A stretch of 64,000 nucleotides of DNA from Tenacibaculum gallaicum. Lineage in GTDB: Bacteria > Bacteroidota > Bacteroidia > Flavobacteriales > Flavobacteriaceae. A model generated the notes under the pieces. That model worked only from the letters and a program-made list of their open reading frames with translations, had not been told where the DNA came from and ran no database searches. This document shows, piece after piece, positions 26,267 through 37,397 of this stretch. The position numbers and the translations under genes were made by a program. Positions within the stretch are counted from its first letter, which is position 1. Each line of letters begins with the position of its first letter. The stretch is taken from assembly GCF_003387615.1 (NCBI RefSeq), contig NZ_QUNS01000003.1, positions 332,190-396,189 of the forward strand. Direction: 5' to 3'.

Positions 26267-29059
26267 ATGAAGACTGATATTTCAACTGTTAACCCTAAGG
26301 AAAATATTATAATAAAAGGGGCTAAACTGCACAATTTAAAAAACATTGATGTGGTTATTCCTCGTAATAAGTTAGTAGTAATTACCGGGCTTTCAGGATC
26401 TGGAAAATCTTCTTTGGCTTTCGATACTTTGTATGCCGAAGGGCAGAGACGTTATGTTGAAAGTTTAAGTTCGTATGCTCGTCAGTTCTTAGGGAAGTTA
26501 CACAAACCTAAGGTTGATTATATTAAAGGAATTGCTCCAGCCATTGCTATTGAACAAAAAGTAAACTCTACCAACCCACGTTCAACAGTGGGCACCTCTA
26601 CAGAAATTTACGATTATATCAAGTTACTATTTGCCCGTATTGGTAAGACTTTCTCTCCTGTTTCTGGTAATGAAGTAAAAAAACATACCGTTTCTGATGT
26701 TATTAAGCATGTAAAAACTTTTGAAGAACGTACTAAATTATTATTACTCGCTCCAATACATATTAGTAAAGATAGAGACCTAAAAACTGTTTTGCAAGTA
26801 TTAACTCAGCAAGGATATGCTCGTTTAAAATACCAAGACACTGTATACAGAATTGATGAATTTCCTATAAAAGATTTTAAAGGAAATGAATTACAGTTAG
26901 TTATTGATAGAATTGTTGTAAAAGACGAAGAAGATTTCTACAACCGTTTAGGTGATGCCGTACAAACTGCTTTTTTTGAAGGGAAAGGAATTTGCTGTAT
27001 TGAGAATTTATCAGATAATAGTATTGCTGGGTTCAGCAATAAATTTGAGTTAGACGGAATTTATTTTTTAGAACCTAACACACATTTATTCAGTTTTAAC
27101 AACCCTTACGGAGCTTGTCCTACTTGTGAAGGCTATGGAAATGTAATTGGTATTGATGAAGATTTAGTAATCCCAAACACAGGATTATCTATTTACGAAA
27201 ATGCTATTTTTCCCTTTAAAACAGATAGTTACAAAAAATATAAAAATGATTTAATTCTGAATGCCGAGGAATTCGGAATTTCTATTCATAAACCATGGTT
27301 TGAACTTTCTGAAGAACAAAAAGATTTGATTTGGAACGGAACTAAAAAATTCAAAGGAATTAATCATCTATTTAAAAAATTAGAAGAAAAAAGTTATAAA
27401 ATTCAAAACCGCGTAATGCTTTCTCGTTACCGCGGAAAAACAAAATGTACCGAATGTAACGGAAAACGTTTACGTAAAGAAGCTAACTATGTTCAAGTAT
27501 ATCGTAAAACTATTGATGAGTTAGTTACCTTACCTTTAGATGAATTAGCAGTATTTTTTAATAGCATTCAATTAAATAAATATGAAGAAAAAATTGGCAA
27601 ACGTTTACTTACCGAAATTAATAATCGCTTACAATTTTTAACGGATGTTGGTTTAAATTATCTTACGTTAAATAGAACTTCTAACACATTATCAGGCGGA
27701 GAAAGTCAACGAATTAATTTGGCTACTTCCTTAGGAAGTTCACTTGTGGGCTCTATGTATATTTTAGATGAACCTAGTATAGGATTGCATCCAAAAGATA
27801 CAGAAAGACTGATTGGTGTCTTAAAAAATTTACGTGATTTAGGTAACACCGTAATTGTGGTAGAACATGATGAAGACATTATGAAAGAAGCCGATTATAT
27901 TATTGATATCGGTCCTGAAGCAGGAACTTATGGTGGAAATGTTGTTGCCGAAGGAACTTTTGAAGATATCCTACAATCTGAGTCTCTTACAGCTAAATAT
28001 CTATCTGAAGAATTACAAATTGAAATCCCCACAAATAGAAGAATTTCAAAAAACTCTATTGATATTATTGGAGCGCGTGAGAATAACTTAAAAAACATCG
28101 ATGTTTCCTTTCCTCTTAATAATTTAACCGTTATTACAGGGGTTTCTGGTAGTGGTAAAAGTACTTTGGTTAAGAAAATCTTATATCCTGCGATGCAAAA
28201 AAAACTAGTTGGATATGGCGAAAAATTGGGGCAACATACAGATGTTACAGGTAGTTTTGATTTGTTAAAACATGTAGAGTTTATCGATCAAAATCCAATT
28301 GGTCGTTCCTCTCGCTCTAACCCTGTAACGTATATCAAAGCGTATGACGATATTCGTAAGTTACTTTCATCTCAAAAACTATCAAAAATAAGAAACTACC
28401 AACCAAAACACTTTTCTTTTAATGTTGATGGTGGTCGTTGTGAAGTTTGTAAAGGTGAAGGAGAGGTTACAATTGAAATGCAGTTTATGGCAGATGTGCA
28501 TTTAGAATGTGAAACCTGTCGTGGTAAACGCTTTAAAAAAGAGGTACTGGAAGTAACTTTTGAAGGAAAATCTATTGACGATGTTTTAAACTTTACTATT
28601 GATGATGCTGTTGCTTTTTTCACAGAGCATCAACAAACCAAAATAGCTCGAAAATTAAAACCTTTACAAGATGTTGGATTAGGGTATGTACAGTTAGGAC
28701 AATCGTCCTCAACTCTTTCTGGTGGTGAAGCACAGCGTATAAAACTGGCTTCTTTTTTAGTAAAAGGAAACACAAAAGACAAAGCTTTATTTATTTTTGA
28801 TGAACCTACTACTGGATTACACTTTCATGATATTAAAAAGTTACTAGCTTCTTTTAATGCACTAATAGAGAGAGGACATTCTATAATTGTTATTGAACAC
28901 AATATTGAATTAATTAAATGTGCTGATTACATAATCGACCTTGGTTTAGAAGGTGGTAAAAAAGGCGGTAATTTAATTTTTGCGGGTACACCTGAAGAGT
29001 TAGCCAAAAATAAAGAATCCTATACATCTAAATATCTGACAGAGAAACTCATTAACTAA
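26267..29059 (+). CDS. uvrA: Excinuclease ABC subunit A
   Basis: A 930-residue UvrA, the damage-sensing ATPase of nucleotide excision repair. First ATPase: Walker [21 protein letters not shown], signature [12 protein letters not shown], Walker [14 protein letters not shown]. Second ATPase: [35 protein letters not shown]. The C-terminal zinc module is intact (CEVCKGEGE and CETCRGKRF). In the first insertion only the second pair CPTC after FSFNNPYGA is present; the upstream CxxC is missing. Near 27445 [10 protein letters not shown] is present. Preceded by a -7-like TATTTTTA. Single gene. Confidence 0.96.
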   Translation: MKTDISTVNPKENIIIKGAKLHNLKNIDVVIPRNKLVVITGLSGSGKSSLAFDTLYAEGQRRYVESLSSYARQFLGKLHKPKVDYIKGIAPAIAIEQKVNSTNPRSTVGTSTEIYDYIKLLFARIGKTFSPVSGNEVKKHTVSDVIKHVKTFEERTKLLLLAPIHISKDRDLKTVLQVLTQQGYARLKYQDTVYRIDEFPIKDFKGNELQLVIDRIVVKDEEDFYNRLGDAVQTAFFEGKGICCIENLSDNSIAGFSNKFELDGIYFLEPNTHLFSFNNPYGACPTCEGYGNVIGIDEDLVIPNTGLSIYENAIFPFKTDSYKKYKNDLILNAEEFGISIHKPWFELSEEQKDLIWNGTKKFKGINHLFKKLEEKSYKIQNRVMLSRYRGKTKCTECNGKRLRKEANYVQVYRKTIDELVTLPLDELAVFFNSIQLNKYEEKIGKRLLTEINNRLQFLTDVGLNYLTLNRTSNTLSGGESQRINLATSLGSSLVGSMYILDEPSIGLHPKDTERLIGVLKNLRDLGNTVIVVEHDEDIMKEADYIIDIGPEAGTYGGNVVAEGTFEDILQSESLTAKYLSEELQIEIPTNRRISKNSIDIIGARENNLKNIDVSFPLNNLTVITGVSGSGKSTLVKKILYPAMQKKLVGYGEKLGQHTDVTGSFDLLKHVEFIDQNPIGRSSRSNPVTYIKAYDDIRKLLSSQKLSKIRNYQPKHFSFNVDGGRCEVCKGEGEVTIEMQFMADVHLECETCRGKRFKKEVLEVTFEGKSIDDVLNFTIDDAVAFFTEHQQTKIARKLKPLQDVGLGYVQLGQSSSTLSGGEAQRIKLASFLVKGNTKDKALFIFDEPTTGLHFHDIKKLLASFNALIERGHSIIVIEHNIELIKCADYIIDLGLEGGKKGGNLIFAGTPEELAKNKESYTSKYLTEKLIN

Positions 29060-29074
29060 ACCTTTTTTCAACTA

Positions 29075-29110
29075 GAAAAGCCACCCAACCTCTCGGTTAG
29101 ATAGCTTTTC
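29075..29110. terminator. Stem-loop between convergent uvrA and hmuY-like gene
   Basis: GAAAAGC / GCTTTTC outer stem with inner AACC / GGTT. No strong T run. Probably the shared 3' boundary of the two convergent transcripts. Confidence 0.45.
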
Positions 29111-29145
29111 ACAACAAAAATTAACAAAATTTAATAAATAAATCT

Positions 29146-30231
29146 TTACTTTAATAAGCTATATACAAACTCAGGGTAACCTCTTTCTCCTGCGTCATTT
29201 GTTAATGCCAAAAACTTTAACTTATATAAATTTCCATCAGTATCTTCTATTACATAGAAAACAGTGTCTTTACGAGAAGGTAAAGAACTTGGTCCACCTC
29301 CTACTCTCCAACTACTACCTATAGCTGTTTGAGTATCACCAAAATTTTCTGTTTTTACATCTGTTAAGGTAAAATCATTATATGTATAACTTTCTTTTTC
29401 TGTATCTATCATATACGCTTTTACATTTGATTTTATATTATTTACCACAAAATCTGGATATACATACGGACCATAACTAGGTAATAAGTTTGTGAAAATT
29501 GTAAAGTTTAAGTCCCAGTTTTCTTTCACTGGCTCAACATTTACTTTAGCTTCTGTATTAAAGCTAAAGAATGTAAAGTGATATCCTTCTGTTTTCGTTA
29601 TTACAATTTCTTTATGCGTAGTAGCATCTAAATCTGCATACTGTAAAACATAGGCACCTCCTTCTTTTAAGACTCTAATTTTTTTCCAACCTCTTTTATC
29701 TCCATTTGCTGAGTAGCTACCTGTAGCTGGTGTATCTGTTGCTACTTCATAACCAAGGTTTACTAAATATACTTTATTATTTGCCTCTGTTACTTCAATT
29801 TCAGCGATTGCTGTTTTTGTTATATCACCACTAGGATGATCAACAAAAGGGGCACTTTCATCAGTATATGTATTCGTTCTTACTAGAGGTTGTAAATCTT
29901 TTACTTCTTGAGTTGAAGAACTAACCGCATCTATATCTGTTGTAGATAATTGAGCCGCCGCCATAGATATTGAACCATTTATAGCAACTCTAAACTCATT
30001 TCCAGAATAAAATCCTAAATCCCAAGAATCTCTCTTTACTTCTGTTGTTGTATTAGTACTTAAATCAATATATACTTGGTTTGGTTGATTAGGCCCTCCT
30101 ACTTCTGGGCTAACATCTGCCCCCTCTATTACCACTTTTATTGGTTCAGATGGTAAATCATTATCACTTCCACAACTGATAAACGAGTACATAGTTGCTA
30201 ATAATATGAGTGTAAAAAATTTGTTTGTCAT
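29146..30231 (-). CDS. HmuY-family heme-binding lipoprotein
   Basis: A 361-residue lipoprotein. The signal peptide ends in the lipobox FISC (Cys about 20), so it is an outer-membrane or surface lipoprotein. HmuY-like features: IDLSTNTTTEVKRDSWDLGFYSG near 55-75, a later VKENWDLNFTIFTNLLPSY block (about 235), and the C-terminal beta-strands ending in YKLKFLALTNDAGERGYPEF. HmuY proteins capture heme and deliver it to a TonB receptor. Here the receptor gene lies directly upstream (11-bp gap) in the same minus-strand operon. Heme ligation residues cannot be assigned by eye. Confidence 0.88.
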   Translation of the reverse strand: MTNKFFTLILLATMYSFISCGSDNDLPSEPIKVVIEGADVSPEVGGPNQPNQVYIDLSTNTTTEVKRDSWDLGFYSGNEFRVAINGSISMAAAQLSTTDIDAVSSSTQEVKDLQPLVRTNTYTDESAPFVDHPSGDITKTAIAEIEVTEANNKVYLVNLGYEVATDTPATGSYSANGDKRGWKKIRVLKEGGAYVLQYADLDATTHKEIVITKTEGYHFTFFSFNTEAKVNVEPVKENWDLNFTIFTNLLPSYGPYVYPDFVVNNIKSNVKAYMIDTEKESYTYNDFTLTDVKTENFGDTQTAIGSSWRVGGGPSSLPSRKDTVFYVIEDTDGNLYKLKFLALTNDAGERGYPEFVYSLLK

Positions 30232-30242
30232 TGTTATTAATT

Positions 30243-32384
30243 TTAAAATTTAATATTATATAATAGTTTTAAATAGTATGAGCGACCATAGCCTAACAAT
30301 AGAGAGTTATTGTTTGTTGCGTGTGCACCTGTTGTAGCTGCGTTACTTACATTAACACTGGTAACATCAAATAAATTTCGGGCTCCTATTGTTGCTTGTA
30401 GTTTTTTGTTTAAAAATGATTTTTGCACAGAAGCATCTAACCAATTATATGCCTGTGTAGTTGTTTTTGTGAAAACTGAATTTTTATTTTCATCTGTACC
30501 TGAAGCTATATAGTTTTGTTGTTCTCCGTTATGCTTTAATAATAAAGTTATTACTGTATCCCAATTTTTTATTTCATAGCTAGCACTCGTAGTTAATTGA
30601 AATGAATACAAAAAGTCATTTTCTGCATTTATTTCATTGTTAGCTACCTGAGCTATACCTTGTAAATTAGCACCTAGATTAAAGGACCAATTATTTGCTT
30701 TTATTGTATTTCTTGAAGAAACTCCCCATAGCCTATAAGCATCAATATTTATGTATTGATATTGCAGAGGTGACGAATTAACAATTGCTAGGTCTATTTT
30801 ATCTTTCACATTTAAATAGTCAATTTTTAAACTATTTAACAATGCTATATTAGAATTATCAAACCAACTTCTTTTTTTTAAGTTAATGGAAGCAGAATAC
30901 CCATTTTCTGGATTTAAATTTTCATTTCCTCTTACATCATGATTAGAATCAACAAAATAATAATATAGTTCTTGAAAACTTGGAGTTCTATACGAAGTAC
31001 CTATATTCCCTCTAAGCTCAAATCCATTTTTTAATAAATAACGAGCACTTAAAGAGCCTTGTAGTTTAGAATGAAATAAAGAGTTATATTCATATCTTAA
31101 TCCAGGGCGAACCATTAAGGCATCTGAAAATTTTATTTCAGAAGACCCAAATAAAGCATAGTTACCTTGAGTACGTGTTTTATCTTGCTGAGTAACTTCT
31201 CCCGAAGCCTGTGTATCAAACCCTTTTATATAACGAGCTTCATAACCCAACTGAAAATTATGACGATTACTTTTTATAAAGTTTGAGATAGTCCCTTTTG
31301 AAAATAAAACATTGCTTGATTGATATACTTTATCCTCCTCATTTGTTTTATTTCCAGATAAAATAAAATAAGTAAATTTATTTAAGCGTCGTTTTTGTGT
31401 TTGATAGGAAGCGGATAAAGAATAAGGGCTCCCTGATGCTAAAACTCCTTTTAAATTAATATTGTTTACAAACCTTTCTGTTTTGAAAATGCGGTCCAAT
31501 GCAAACGGATTACTAGTTTGTGAGCCCACATCAATATTATCATCAACTTTTGGGTTATAAAAATTCACATTATCACTGTAATAATTGAACTTATAACTTA
31601 AATTAAATTGTTCTTTTTTATAATTCAAAAAACCAGTCGCATTTACCTGTTCTTTTGGTAACCAACTATAACCTCTTAATGAATCATTATTATAATAATC
31701 TCTTCCTTTTCTATCATCTAAAAAACCTGTAAAATCTGTTCTATTAAAACTCACTTTACCAAACCAGTTTTCAGAAAAATTATGAGCTACATTAACACTC
31801 TGTATATGTTTTCCTTCGTTAAATAAAGCATACTCATTACTTACAGTTTCTTCTTGTATTGCCGCTTGAATATTCCATTTATTTTGAGATGATTTTTTTG
31901 TTATAATATTAATTACTCCCGATACCGAATTAGCTCCGTACTCAACTCCCATAGCTCCTTCCACCAATTCTATACGCTCAACATCATCTAAATTTATTTG
32001 AGTTAAATCAATGTTATTTCCAATTCCATTATCGCTAACTAACGGAACGTTATCTATTAAAATATTAAAGTATTGAGAATCTAGACCAAACATTGAGATA
32101 GTTGATTTACCTGATTGAGAGTTTGGAACAACTGTTAAGTTTAGTTTAAAATTTAATACATCCGCTAAATTATTAGCTGCTTGACTTTCTATTTGCTTTT
32201 TATCTATAATAGTTACATTATATACCGATTTTTTAATCGATTTAGGATTGTACTGCCCTGTTATAACAACCTCATCCAATTTATTATAATGAATACTGTC
32301 ACGTCTTACCTCTTCTTTTTCTTGTGAAAAGACTTGACACGCTAAAAGCATTAACAAAAAAACAATTCTATTATTTAGAAACAT
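30243..32384 (-). CDS. TonB-dependent outer-membrane receptor (heme-type)
   Basis: A 713-residue TonB-dependent receptor: signal peptide 1-20, plug domain about 45-165 (VYNVTIIDKKQIESQAANNLADVL, VELVEGAMGVEYGANSVSGVINII), then a 22-strand type barrel ending in the aromatic YYLKLLYNIKF. No N-terminal carboxypeptidase-like domain, as in HmuR-type heme receptors. Paired with the HmuY-like lipoprotein downstream, so heme or hemoprotein uptake is the best guess. The start lies 95 bp from a divergent iron-type operon, with a minus-strand -7 box at 32402-32409. Confidence 0.92.
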   Translation of the reverse strand: MFLNNRIVFLLMLLACQVFSQEKEEVRRDSIHYNKLDEVVITGQYNPKSIKKSVYNVTIIDKKQIESQAANNLADVLNFKLNLTVVPNSQSGKSTISMFGLDSQYFNILIDNVPLVSDNGIGNNIDLTQINLDDVERIELVEGAMGVEYGANSVSGVINIITKKSSQNKWNIQAAIQEETVSNEYALFNEGKHIQSVNVAHNFSENWFGKVSFNRTDFTGFLDDRKGRDYYNNDSLRGYSWLPKEQVNATGFLNYKKEQFNLSYKFNYYSDNVNFYNPKVDDNIDVGSQTSNPFALDRIFKTERFVNNINLKGVLASGSPYSLSASYQTQKRRLNKFTYFILSGNKTNEEDKVYQSSNVLFSKGTISNFIKSNRHNFQLGYEARYIKGFDTQASGEVTQQDKTRTQGNYALFGSSEIKFSDALMVRPGLRYEYNSLFHSKLQGSLSARYLLKNGFELRGNIGTSYRTPSFQELYYYFVDSNHDVRGNENLNPENGYSASINLKKRSWFDNSNIALLNSLKIDYLNVKDKIDLAIVNSSPLQYQYINIDAYRLWGVSSRNTIKANNWSFNLGANLQGIAQVANNEINAENDFLYSFQLTTSASYEIKNWDTVITLLLKHNGEQQNYIASGTDENKNSVFTKTTTQAYNWLDASVQKSFLNKKLQATIGARNLFDVTSVNVSNAATTGAHATNNNSLLLGYGRSYYLKLLYNIKF

Positions 32385-32401
32385 TCTTAATAATTTTTCT
32401 G

Positions 32402-32450
32402 CAAATATATTCTTTATTTTTAACCAATCTAAATAAAAGTTATATTTTTG
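32402..32450. promoter_or_regulatory. Divergent promoters for two iron/heme operons
   Basis: CAAATATA at 32402-32409 is TATATTTG on the minus strand, for the receptor-hmuY operon. TATTTTTG at 32443-32450 is on the plus strand, for the DUF6607 operon. Both fit TAnnTTTG. They are 33 bp apart, so a single bound repressor could shut both. I see no classic Fur palindrome. Confidence 0.6.
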
Positions 32451-32479
32451 TCAGAAAATAAATTCAAACAAAACTCACG

Positions 32480-33382
32480 ATGAAAAAAATACTATTAGGT
32501 AGTTTATTAATACTATCTGCACTTACAGTTAACGCTCAAAACAAAAAGAAAAAAGATAGAGCTGCTATAAAAAAAATGTGTGGCTGTTATGAAGTTACTT
32601 TCAACTTTGCTGAAACATTTAATAACAGTAAAGACTCTCTTTATAAACCTTCCAAAACAAAAACTGATAAAGCTTTAGAGTGGGCTGAATTAATTGTTGA
32701 TGAAAATGATAAAATTTCAATTCAACACTTACTACAGGTAGGAAATCCTGCAAATCCTCATATTGTAAAACATTGGAGACAAGATTGGCTGTACGAAAAC
32801 ACTGATTTTTATATGTTCAATGGCAATAACAATTGGTTATATGAAAACAAACCAAAATCAGAAGTAAAAAAACAATGGACTCAAAAGGTATATCAAGTAG
32901 ATGATAGTCCACGATATGAAGGTTCTGCCACTTGGGTTCATGTAGACGGAAAAAGCTATTGGGAAAATACTACAGATGCGCCTTTACCAAGAAGAGAATA
33001 CACAAAAAGGAGCGATTATAATGTAACTGAAAGAGGTAACCGTCATGAAATCACAAACTACGGTTGGTTACATGATCAAGATAACAAAAAAATTATAAGA
33101 GAAGAAGGTAAAAAAGATATTGTTATAGCTCATGAAAAAGGATATAACACGTACGTAAAAGTAGCTGATAGCAAATGTAAAGCTGCAAAAGATTGGTGGA
33201 AAAAAAACAGTACGAAATGGCAAAAAGTTAGAAATAAGTGGGATGAGGTTTATGGAAGAAATACTAACCTTTCTTTAGAGACTAAAGTAAATAACAAACC
33301 TTTATATAAACATTTATTTTCAGAAAAAACTTCAGAAGAGCAACAAATAAATGAAACAATAGAATCTTTTGTAAAAAAATAA
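32480..33382 (+). CDS. DUF6607 family secreted protein
   Basis: A 300-residue protein with signal peptide (MKKILLGSLLILSALTVNAQ). Matches the DUF6607 pattern: KMCGCYEVTFNFAETF near residue 35, HWRQDWLYEN, a VYQVDDSPRYEGSATWVHVDG block, PLPRREYTKRSDYNV, and EITNYGWLHDQDNKKIIRE. Charged C-terminal tail. The function is unknown. The gene typically sits next to TonB receptors in Bacteroidetes, as here, where it opens a five-gene iron-related operon. The role may be periplasmic handling of the ligand, but this is inference. Confidence 0.85.
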   Translation: MKKILLGSLLILSALTVNAQNKKKKDRAAIKKMCGCYEVTFNFAETFNNSKDSLYKPSKTKTDKALEWAELIVDENDKISIQHLLQVGNPANPHIVKHWRQDWLYENTDFYMFNGNNNWLYENKPKSEVKKQWTQKVYQVDDSPRYEGSATWVHVDGKSYWENTTDAPLPRREYTKRSDYNVTERGNRHEITNYGWLHDQDNKKIIREEGKKDIVIAHEKGYNTYVKVADSKCKAAKDWWKKNSTKWQKVRNKWDEVYGRNTNLSLETKVNNKPLYKHLFSEKTSEEQQINETIESFVKK

Positions 33383-33462
33383 AAGTGCTTCAAAGCATTT
33401 TATAGTTATACCTAAACGAAAAATTAAATATTTTAAAAACAAATCTCTCAAAGAGGAAAAAA

Positions 33463-35886
33463 ATGAGAATTATTGCAACCGTACTACTTTTATGTAGTTG
33501 TATTCAAACAATGTATAGTCAAGCAACTCTACAAGGAGTTGTAAAATCAGAAAACAATGAAACTATTCCTTATGCGAATGTATTTATTAAAGGAACTAAA
33601 TTAGGAGCCGAAACCAATGAAAATGGTCTTTTTACTATAACAAATGTTCCACATTCTAATCATAAGCTTATTGTAAGTGCTGTAGGATTCATTCAGTCAT
33701 CACAAAAAATTGTGGTAAAAGGAGACATTAAAAATTTAGTTTTTATTTTAAAATCAGATACTCAACTTGATGAAGTTGAACTTTTTGGAGCAAGAGACAA
33801 AAGAGCTGAGAAACTAGAAACGCTTACAAGATTACCTTTAGCTCCTAATGAGCAATTACAAAGTATTTCAGTATTATCACACAAACTTATCGATCAACAA
33901 AATGCCTTAAGCCTTAGTGATGTTACCAAAAATGTAGCTGGTGTATATACCTTTGCTACCTACGGAAACACCAAAGAAAGTATGTCATTAAGAGGTTTTA
34001 GAGGGATTCCGTTACTTAAAAATGGTGTTCGTATTAATTCTGATTTTAGAGGAACTGGAGTTATTACCGATATGGCTGGTGTTGACAACATTCAAGTATT
34101 AAAAGGAATTTCTGCCATTAGCCAAGGTTTAGGCGGTGATTTAGGTTCTGCCGGTGGAGTGATTAATGTAGTTACCAAAACTCCTAAATTTTATACAGGT
34201 GGTGAGGTTACTTTTAGAGCAGGAAGCTTCGGAAAACTACGTCCTACTTTTGATGTTTATGGACCTATTGATACTAATAAAAAACACGCCTTCAGAATTG
34301 CTGGTTCTTATGATAAAGCAGATAGTTTTAGAGACCACATTGGTTCTGAACGTTTTTACGTAAACCCTTCATACGCTTGGAGACCAGACGAAAAAACTAC
34401 TATTACATTAGAAATGGATTATATGCATGATAGCAGAACTCCAGATCAAGGAACTCTTAACTTAGGAGCTTACGATGTAAACAATATTTATAAATTACCT
34501 AACAGTAACTTTATGGGCTATGATTCTGATAATGCTACTACCAAAAACCTAACTTATGCTATTAGAGCAGATAGAAAGTTAACTGAAAAGTTAACTTTAA
34601 AAGCAGGGTATTTTGTTTCTGATTTAGATATTGATACTGAAACCTCTTACGCTTTTCAAGGAAGTTCAAGAAACGGGTTACCTGTTTTACCAGACAACCA
34701 ACGTTATAGAGAATACTATGCTTCTAGTAGAAAAGATAATAATAGTGTATTACAATTAGATTTGGTAGGAAAAGATGTAGAAACAGGTTTTTTAAAACAT
34801 ACTTTTCAAATTGGTGCAGATTTTAGAACCTCAGAATTTGATAATATAGCCTATGCTACACAGTATGCCTCAAACAATCAATACGCAGATATTATAGATG
34901 TATTACAACCTATAGATAACACACTTCCTAACGGAATTAACATTACACGAAATCCTGCAAGAGATTCAGGATCAAGAACAGAATCATATGGAATTACTAT
35001 TCAAGATAAAATTAGCCTTACTGATTGGGCTGATATTTTCTTAGGGTTACGTTATACCACTATGAAAAGAACTAGAGGTAGCTTTATAGGTGGACCTTTA
35101 GGCGAATCTAAAAGTGATGATGCTTTTAATCCATTATTAGGTTTTAACCTAAAACCTAATGAAAATATTATTCTTTTTGGTTCATATGCCAGTAGCTCAG
35201 ATCCTAGAACTTCTTTTTATACGGATGTTGACGGTAACGAATTAGGTACAGAGCGTTGGGATCAAATAGAAACAGGGATTAAATCTACATGGTTCAACAA
35301 TGCTTTACGTTTTAATGTTACTACATTTTATACCTCAAGTAAAAATTTAAACTTACCTGTTTATGACAATGCTGGTAATAGTTTAGGTTATTATACGCAA
35401 GGAGGTGATGATGTAAGAAATGGTGTAGAAGTAGAATTAATAGGTCGCTTACTTCCTAATTTAGAAATTATTGGAGGTTATTCTTATTTAGATGCTAAAT
35501 ACAAAGATCATGCATCATATTATTACAACTCTCGTCCAATGAACACGCCAAAGCATACAGCTAACTTCTGGGCACGTTATGCATTTAAAAAATCTTTAGA
35601 TGGTTTATCTATCGGTGCTGGAGCTTATTACTTGGGAGAACGTCCGCACAATGTATGGTCTAGAAACTATACACATACAGGGGTTATTCCTGATACAAAG
35701 CCTTTCGATTTAAATTCATACACTACAGTTAATGTACAAGCTTCTTACAAATTCAATGAGAACTTAAGTATTGATGTATTTGGAAATAATATCTTTGACG
35801 AAGTAGGCTATAATGCTTATCGTACAAGTTATATCAATAGAATTGAGCCTGCTAGTTTTGGTTCAACATTACGTTATAAATTTTAA
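33463..35886 (+). CDS. TonB-dependent siderophore-type receptor
   Basis: An 807-residue outer-membrane receptor. Signal peptide 1-20. Carboxypeptidase-regulatory-like domain about 22-105 (LQGVVKSENNETIPYANVFI). Plug about 125-235 with LRGFRGIPLLKNGVRINSDF, GVDNIQVLKGISAISQGLGG and GGVINVVTKTP. Barrel ending FGNNIFDEVGYNAY and SFGSTLRYKF, as in FhuA/FpvA-like siderophore receptors. Likely imports a ferric siderophore or similar chelate. It is followed after 6 bp by the ankyrin gene and then by DUF2271 and the PepSY-reductase, a grouping that suggests ferric-ligand reduction after import. Confidence 0.93.
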   Translation: MRIIATVLLLCSCIQTMYSQATLQGVVKSENNETIPYANVFIKGTKLGAETNENGLFTITNVPHSNHKLIVSAVGFIQSSQKIVVKGDIKNLVFILKSDTQLDEVELFGARDKRAEKLETLTRLPLAPNEQLQSISVLSHKLIDQQNALSLSDVTKNVAGVYTFATYGNTKESMSLRGFRGIPLLKNGVRINSDFRGTGVITDMAGVDNIQVLKGISAISQGLGGDLGSAGGVINVVTKTPKFYTGGEVTFRAGSFGKLRPTFDVYGPIDTNKKHAFRIAGSYDKADSFRDHIGSERFYVNPSYAWRPDEKTTITLEMDYMHDSRTPDQGTLNLGAYDVNNIYKLPNSNFMGYDSDNATTKNLTYAIRADRKLTEKLTLKAGYFVSDLDIDTETSYAFQGSSRNGLPVLPDNQRYREYYASSRKDNNSVLQLDLVGKDVETGFLKHTFQIGADFRTSEFDNIAYATQYASNNQYADIIDVLQPIDNTLPNGINITRNPARDSGSRTESYGITIQDKISLTDWADIFLGLRYTTMKRTRGSFIGGPLGESKSDDAFNPLLGFNLKPNENIILFGSYASSSDPRTSFYTDVDGNELGTERWDQIETGIKSTWFNNALRFNVTTFYTSSKNLNLPVYDNAGNSLGYYTQGGDDVRNGVEVELIGRLLPNLEIIGGYSYLDAKYKDHASYYYNSRPMNTPKHTANFWARYAFKKSLDGLSIGAGAYYLGERPHNVWSRNYTHTGVIPDTKPFDLNSYTTVNVQASYKFNENLSIDVFGNNIFDEVGYNAYRTSYINRIEPASFGSTLRYKF

Positions 35887-35892
35887 TTTATT

Positions 35893-37386
35893 ATGAAAAA
35901 ACAACACATAACATTTGCCCTTGTACTTTTTATTAGTGCAATTCAAGCGCAAACAAAAAACATATTTTTTGAAAGATCTTTTTGGCAAGGAAAACCTACT
36001 ATTCAACTTGTTGAAGATAAAATAAAAGAAGGTAATAGCGCTACAGCATTAAACCCAAACGGGTTTGATGCTGTTACCTACGCTATCTTAGCCAGCGCTC
36101 CAAATAAAATAATCAAGCATTTACTTACTAAAAAAGGAAATGATGTTAACAAGATTACACACGATAAAAGAACTTATGTTTTTTGGGCCGCTTATAAAAA
36201 CAATGTTGAAATTATGAAGCATTTGATAGCTAATAATGCTCGTATGGATTTAAAAGATTCTCATCAGTTATCCCCGTTAACTTTCGCTGCAAATGCAGGA
36301 CAAACAAATAAAGAAATTTATGAGCTTTGTATTCAAAACGGAATTGATATCAAAAAAGATGTTGACGAGCACGGGGCTAATGCTTTATTATTAGTACTAC
36401 CAAGTTTAAAAGATTTATCATTTGCTGACTACCTTACTTCAAAAGGGTTGAGCCTACATAGTGTTGATAAAGATGGTAATGGAGCTTTTAACTACGGTGC
36501 TAAAAAAGGTAATAAAGAAATTTTAAACCTTTTGATAAAAAAAGGATTGCCTTATAAAAACCTAAATAAAAAAGGAGGTAATGCTATGTTATTAGCTACA
36601 CAAGGTTCTCGTAGTGGTTATAACTCTTTAGAGTTTTTTAAATATTTAGAAAACTTAGGCATCAACCCTAATATTACTAATAAAGACGGAAAAACACCAC
36701 TACATAATTTAGCTCGTGGAAACAAAGATCTTAATACTTTTAACTATTTTCTTAGTAAAGGAGTAAATACTAATCAAGTTGACGCAAATGGGAATGCTCC
36801 TTTAATTATTGCAGCTAGTAGAAACTCTTTAGAGGCTGTTCAGCTATTATCAGAAAAAACGAAGAATATTAATCGCACTAATAAAAAAGGACATTCAGCA
36901 CTTACGTACGCTGTTGAATACAACTCAGAAGCTGTTGTAGATTATTTAGTAAAAAACGAGGCTGATATTCAAGTAAAAGATGATAAAGGAAACTCTTTAG
37001 CTTATTATTTAGTTAAAAGTTATCATCCGAAGAAGGTAAACGATTTTAATGAAAAAATGAGTCTTTTAGCTAATAACGGATTAAACTTAACACAACTCCA
37101 AGCTAATAACAATACTTTATTTCATATTGCGGTAGAGAAAAACAGCATCGATTTACTAAAAAAAGTAAACACTTTAAAAATTGATGTAAATACTAAAAAC
37201 AATGAAGGTTTAACTCCATTACATTTAGCTGCTATGCAGGCTAATAATACCGAGGTAATAAAATATTTATTAAGCATTGGAGCTAACAAATCAATTACTA
37301 CTGATTTTGATGAAACAGTACACGATTTAGCTAAAGAAAATGAAATCTTAAACAAGAAAAATATAGATATTAGCTTTTTAAAATAA
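35893..37386 (+). CDS. Secreted ankyrin-repeat protein
   Basis: A 497-residue protein with signal peptide (residues 1-19, ending IQAQ) and about nine ankyrin repeats across the rest. Clear examples are YVFWAAYKNNVEIMKHLIAN, GKTPLHNLARGNKDLNTFNY, GHSALTYAVEYNSEAVVDYL and GLTPLHLAAMQANNTEVIKY. Probably periplasmic, where the repeats would mediate protein binding. Located between a siderophore-type receptor and DUF2271. Ankyrin proteins next to such receptors recur in flavobacteria, but their task is not known. The antisense frame at 37122-37391 is a shadow. Confidence 0.9.
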   Translation: MKKQHITFALVLFISAIQAQTKNIFFERSFWQGKPTIQLVEDKIKEGNSATALNPNGFDAVTYAILASAPNKIIKHLLTKKGNDVNKITHDKRTYVFWAAYKNNVEIMKHLIANNARMDLKDSHQLSPLTFAANAGQTNKEIYELCIQNGIDIKKDVDEHGANALLLVLPSLKDLSFADYLTSKGLSLHSVDKDGNGAFNYGAKKGNKEILNLLIKKGLPYKNLNKKGGNAMLLATQGSRSGYNSLEFFKYLENLGINPNITNKDGKTPLHNLARGNKDLNTFNYFLSKGVNTNQVDANGNAPLIIAASRNSLEAVQLLSEKTKNINRTNKKGHSALTYAVEYNSEAVVDYLVKNEADIQVKDDKGNSLAYYLVKSYHPKKVNDFNEKMSLLANNGLNLTQLQANNNTLFHIAVEKNSIDLLKKVNTLKIDVNTKNNEGLTPLHLAAMQANNTEVIKYLLSIGANKSITTDFDETVHDLAKENEILNKKNIDISFLK

Positions 37387-37397
37387 ATCAATATAAA

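Noticed and set aside
32385..32479. Fur box between the divergent iron operons
   Set aside because: No GATAATGAT-type palindrome visible; only the two -7 boxes are supported.
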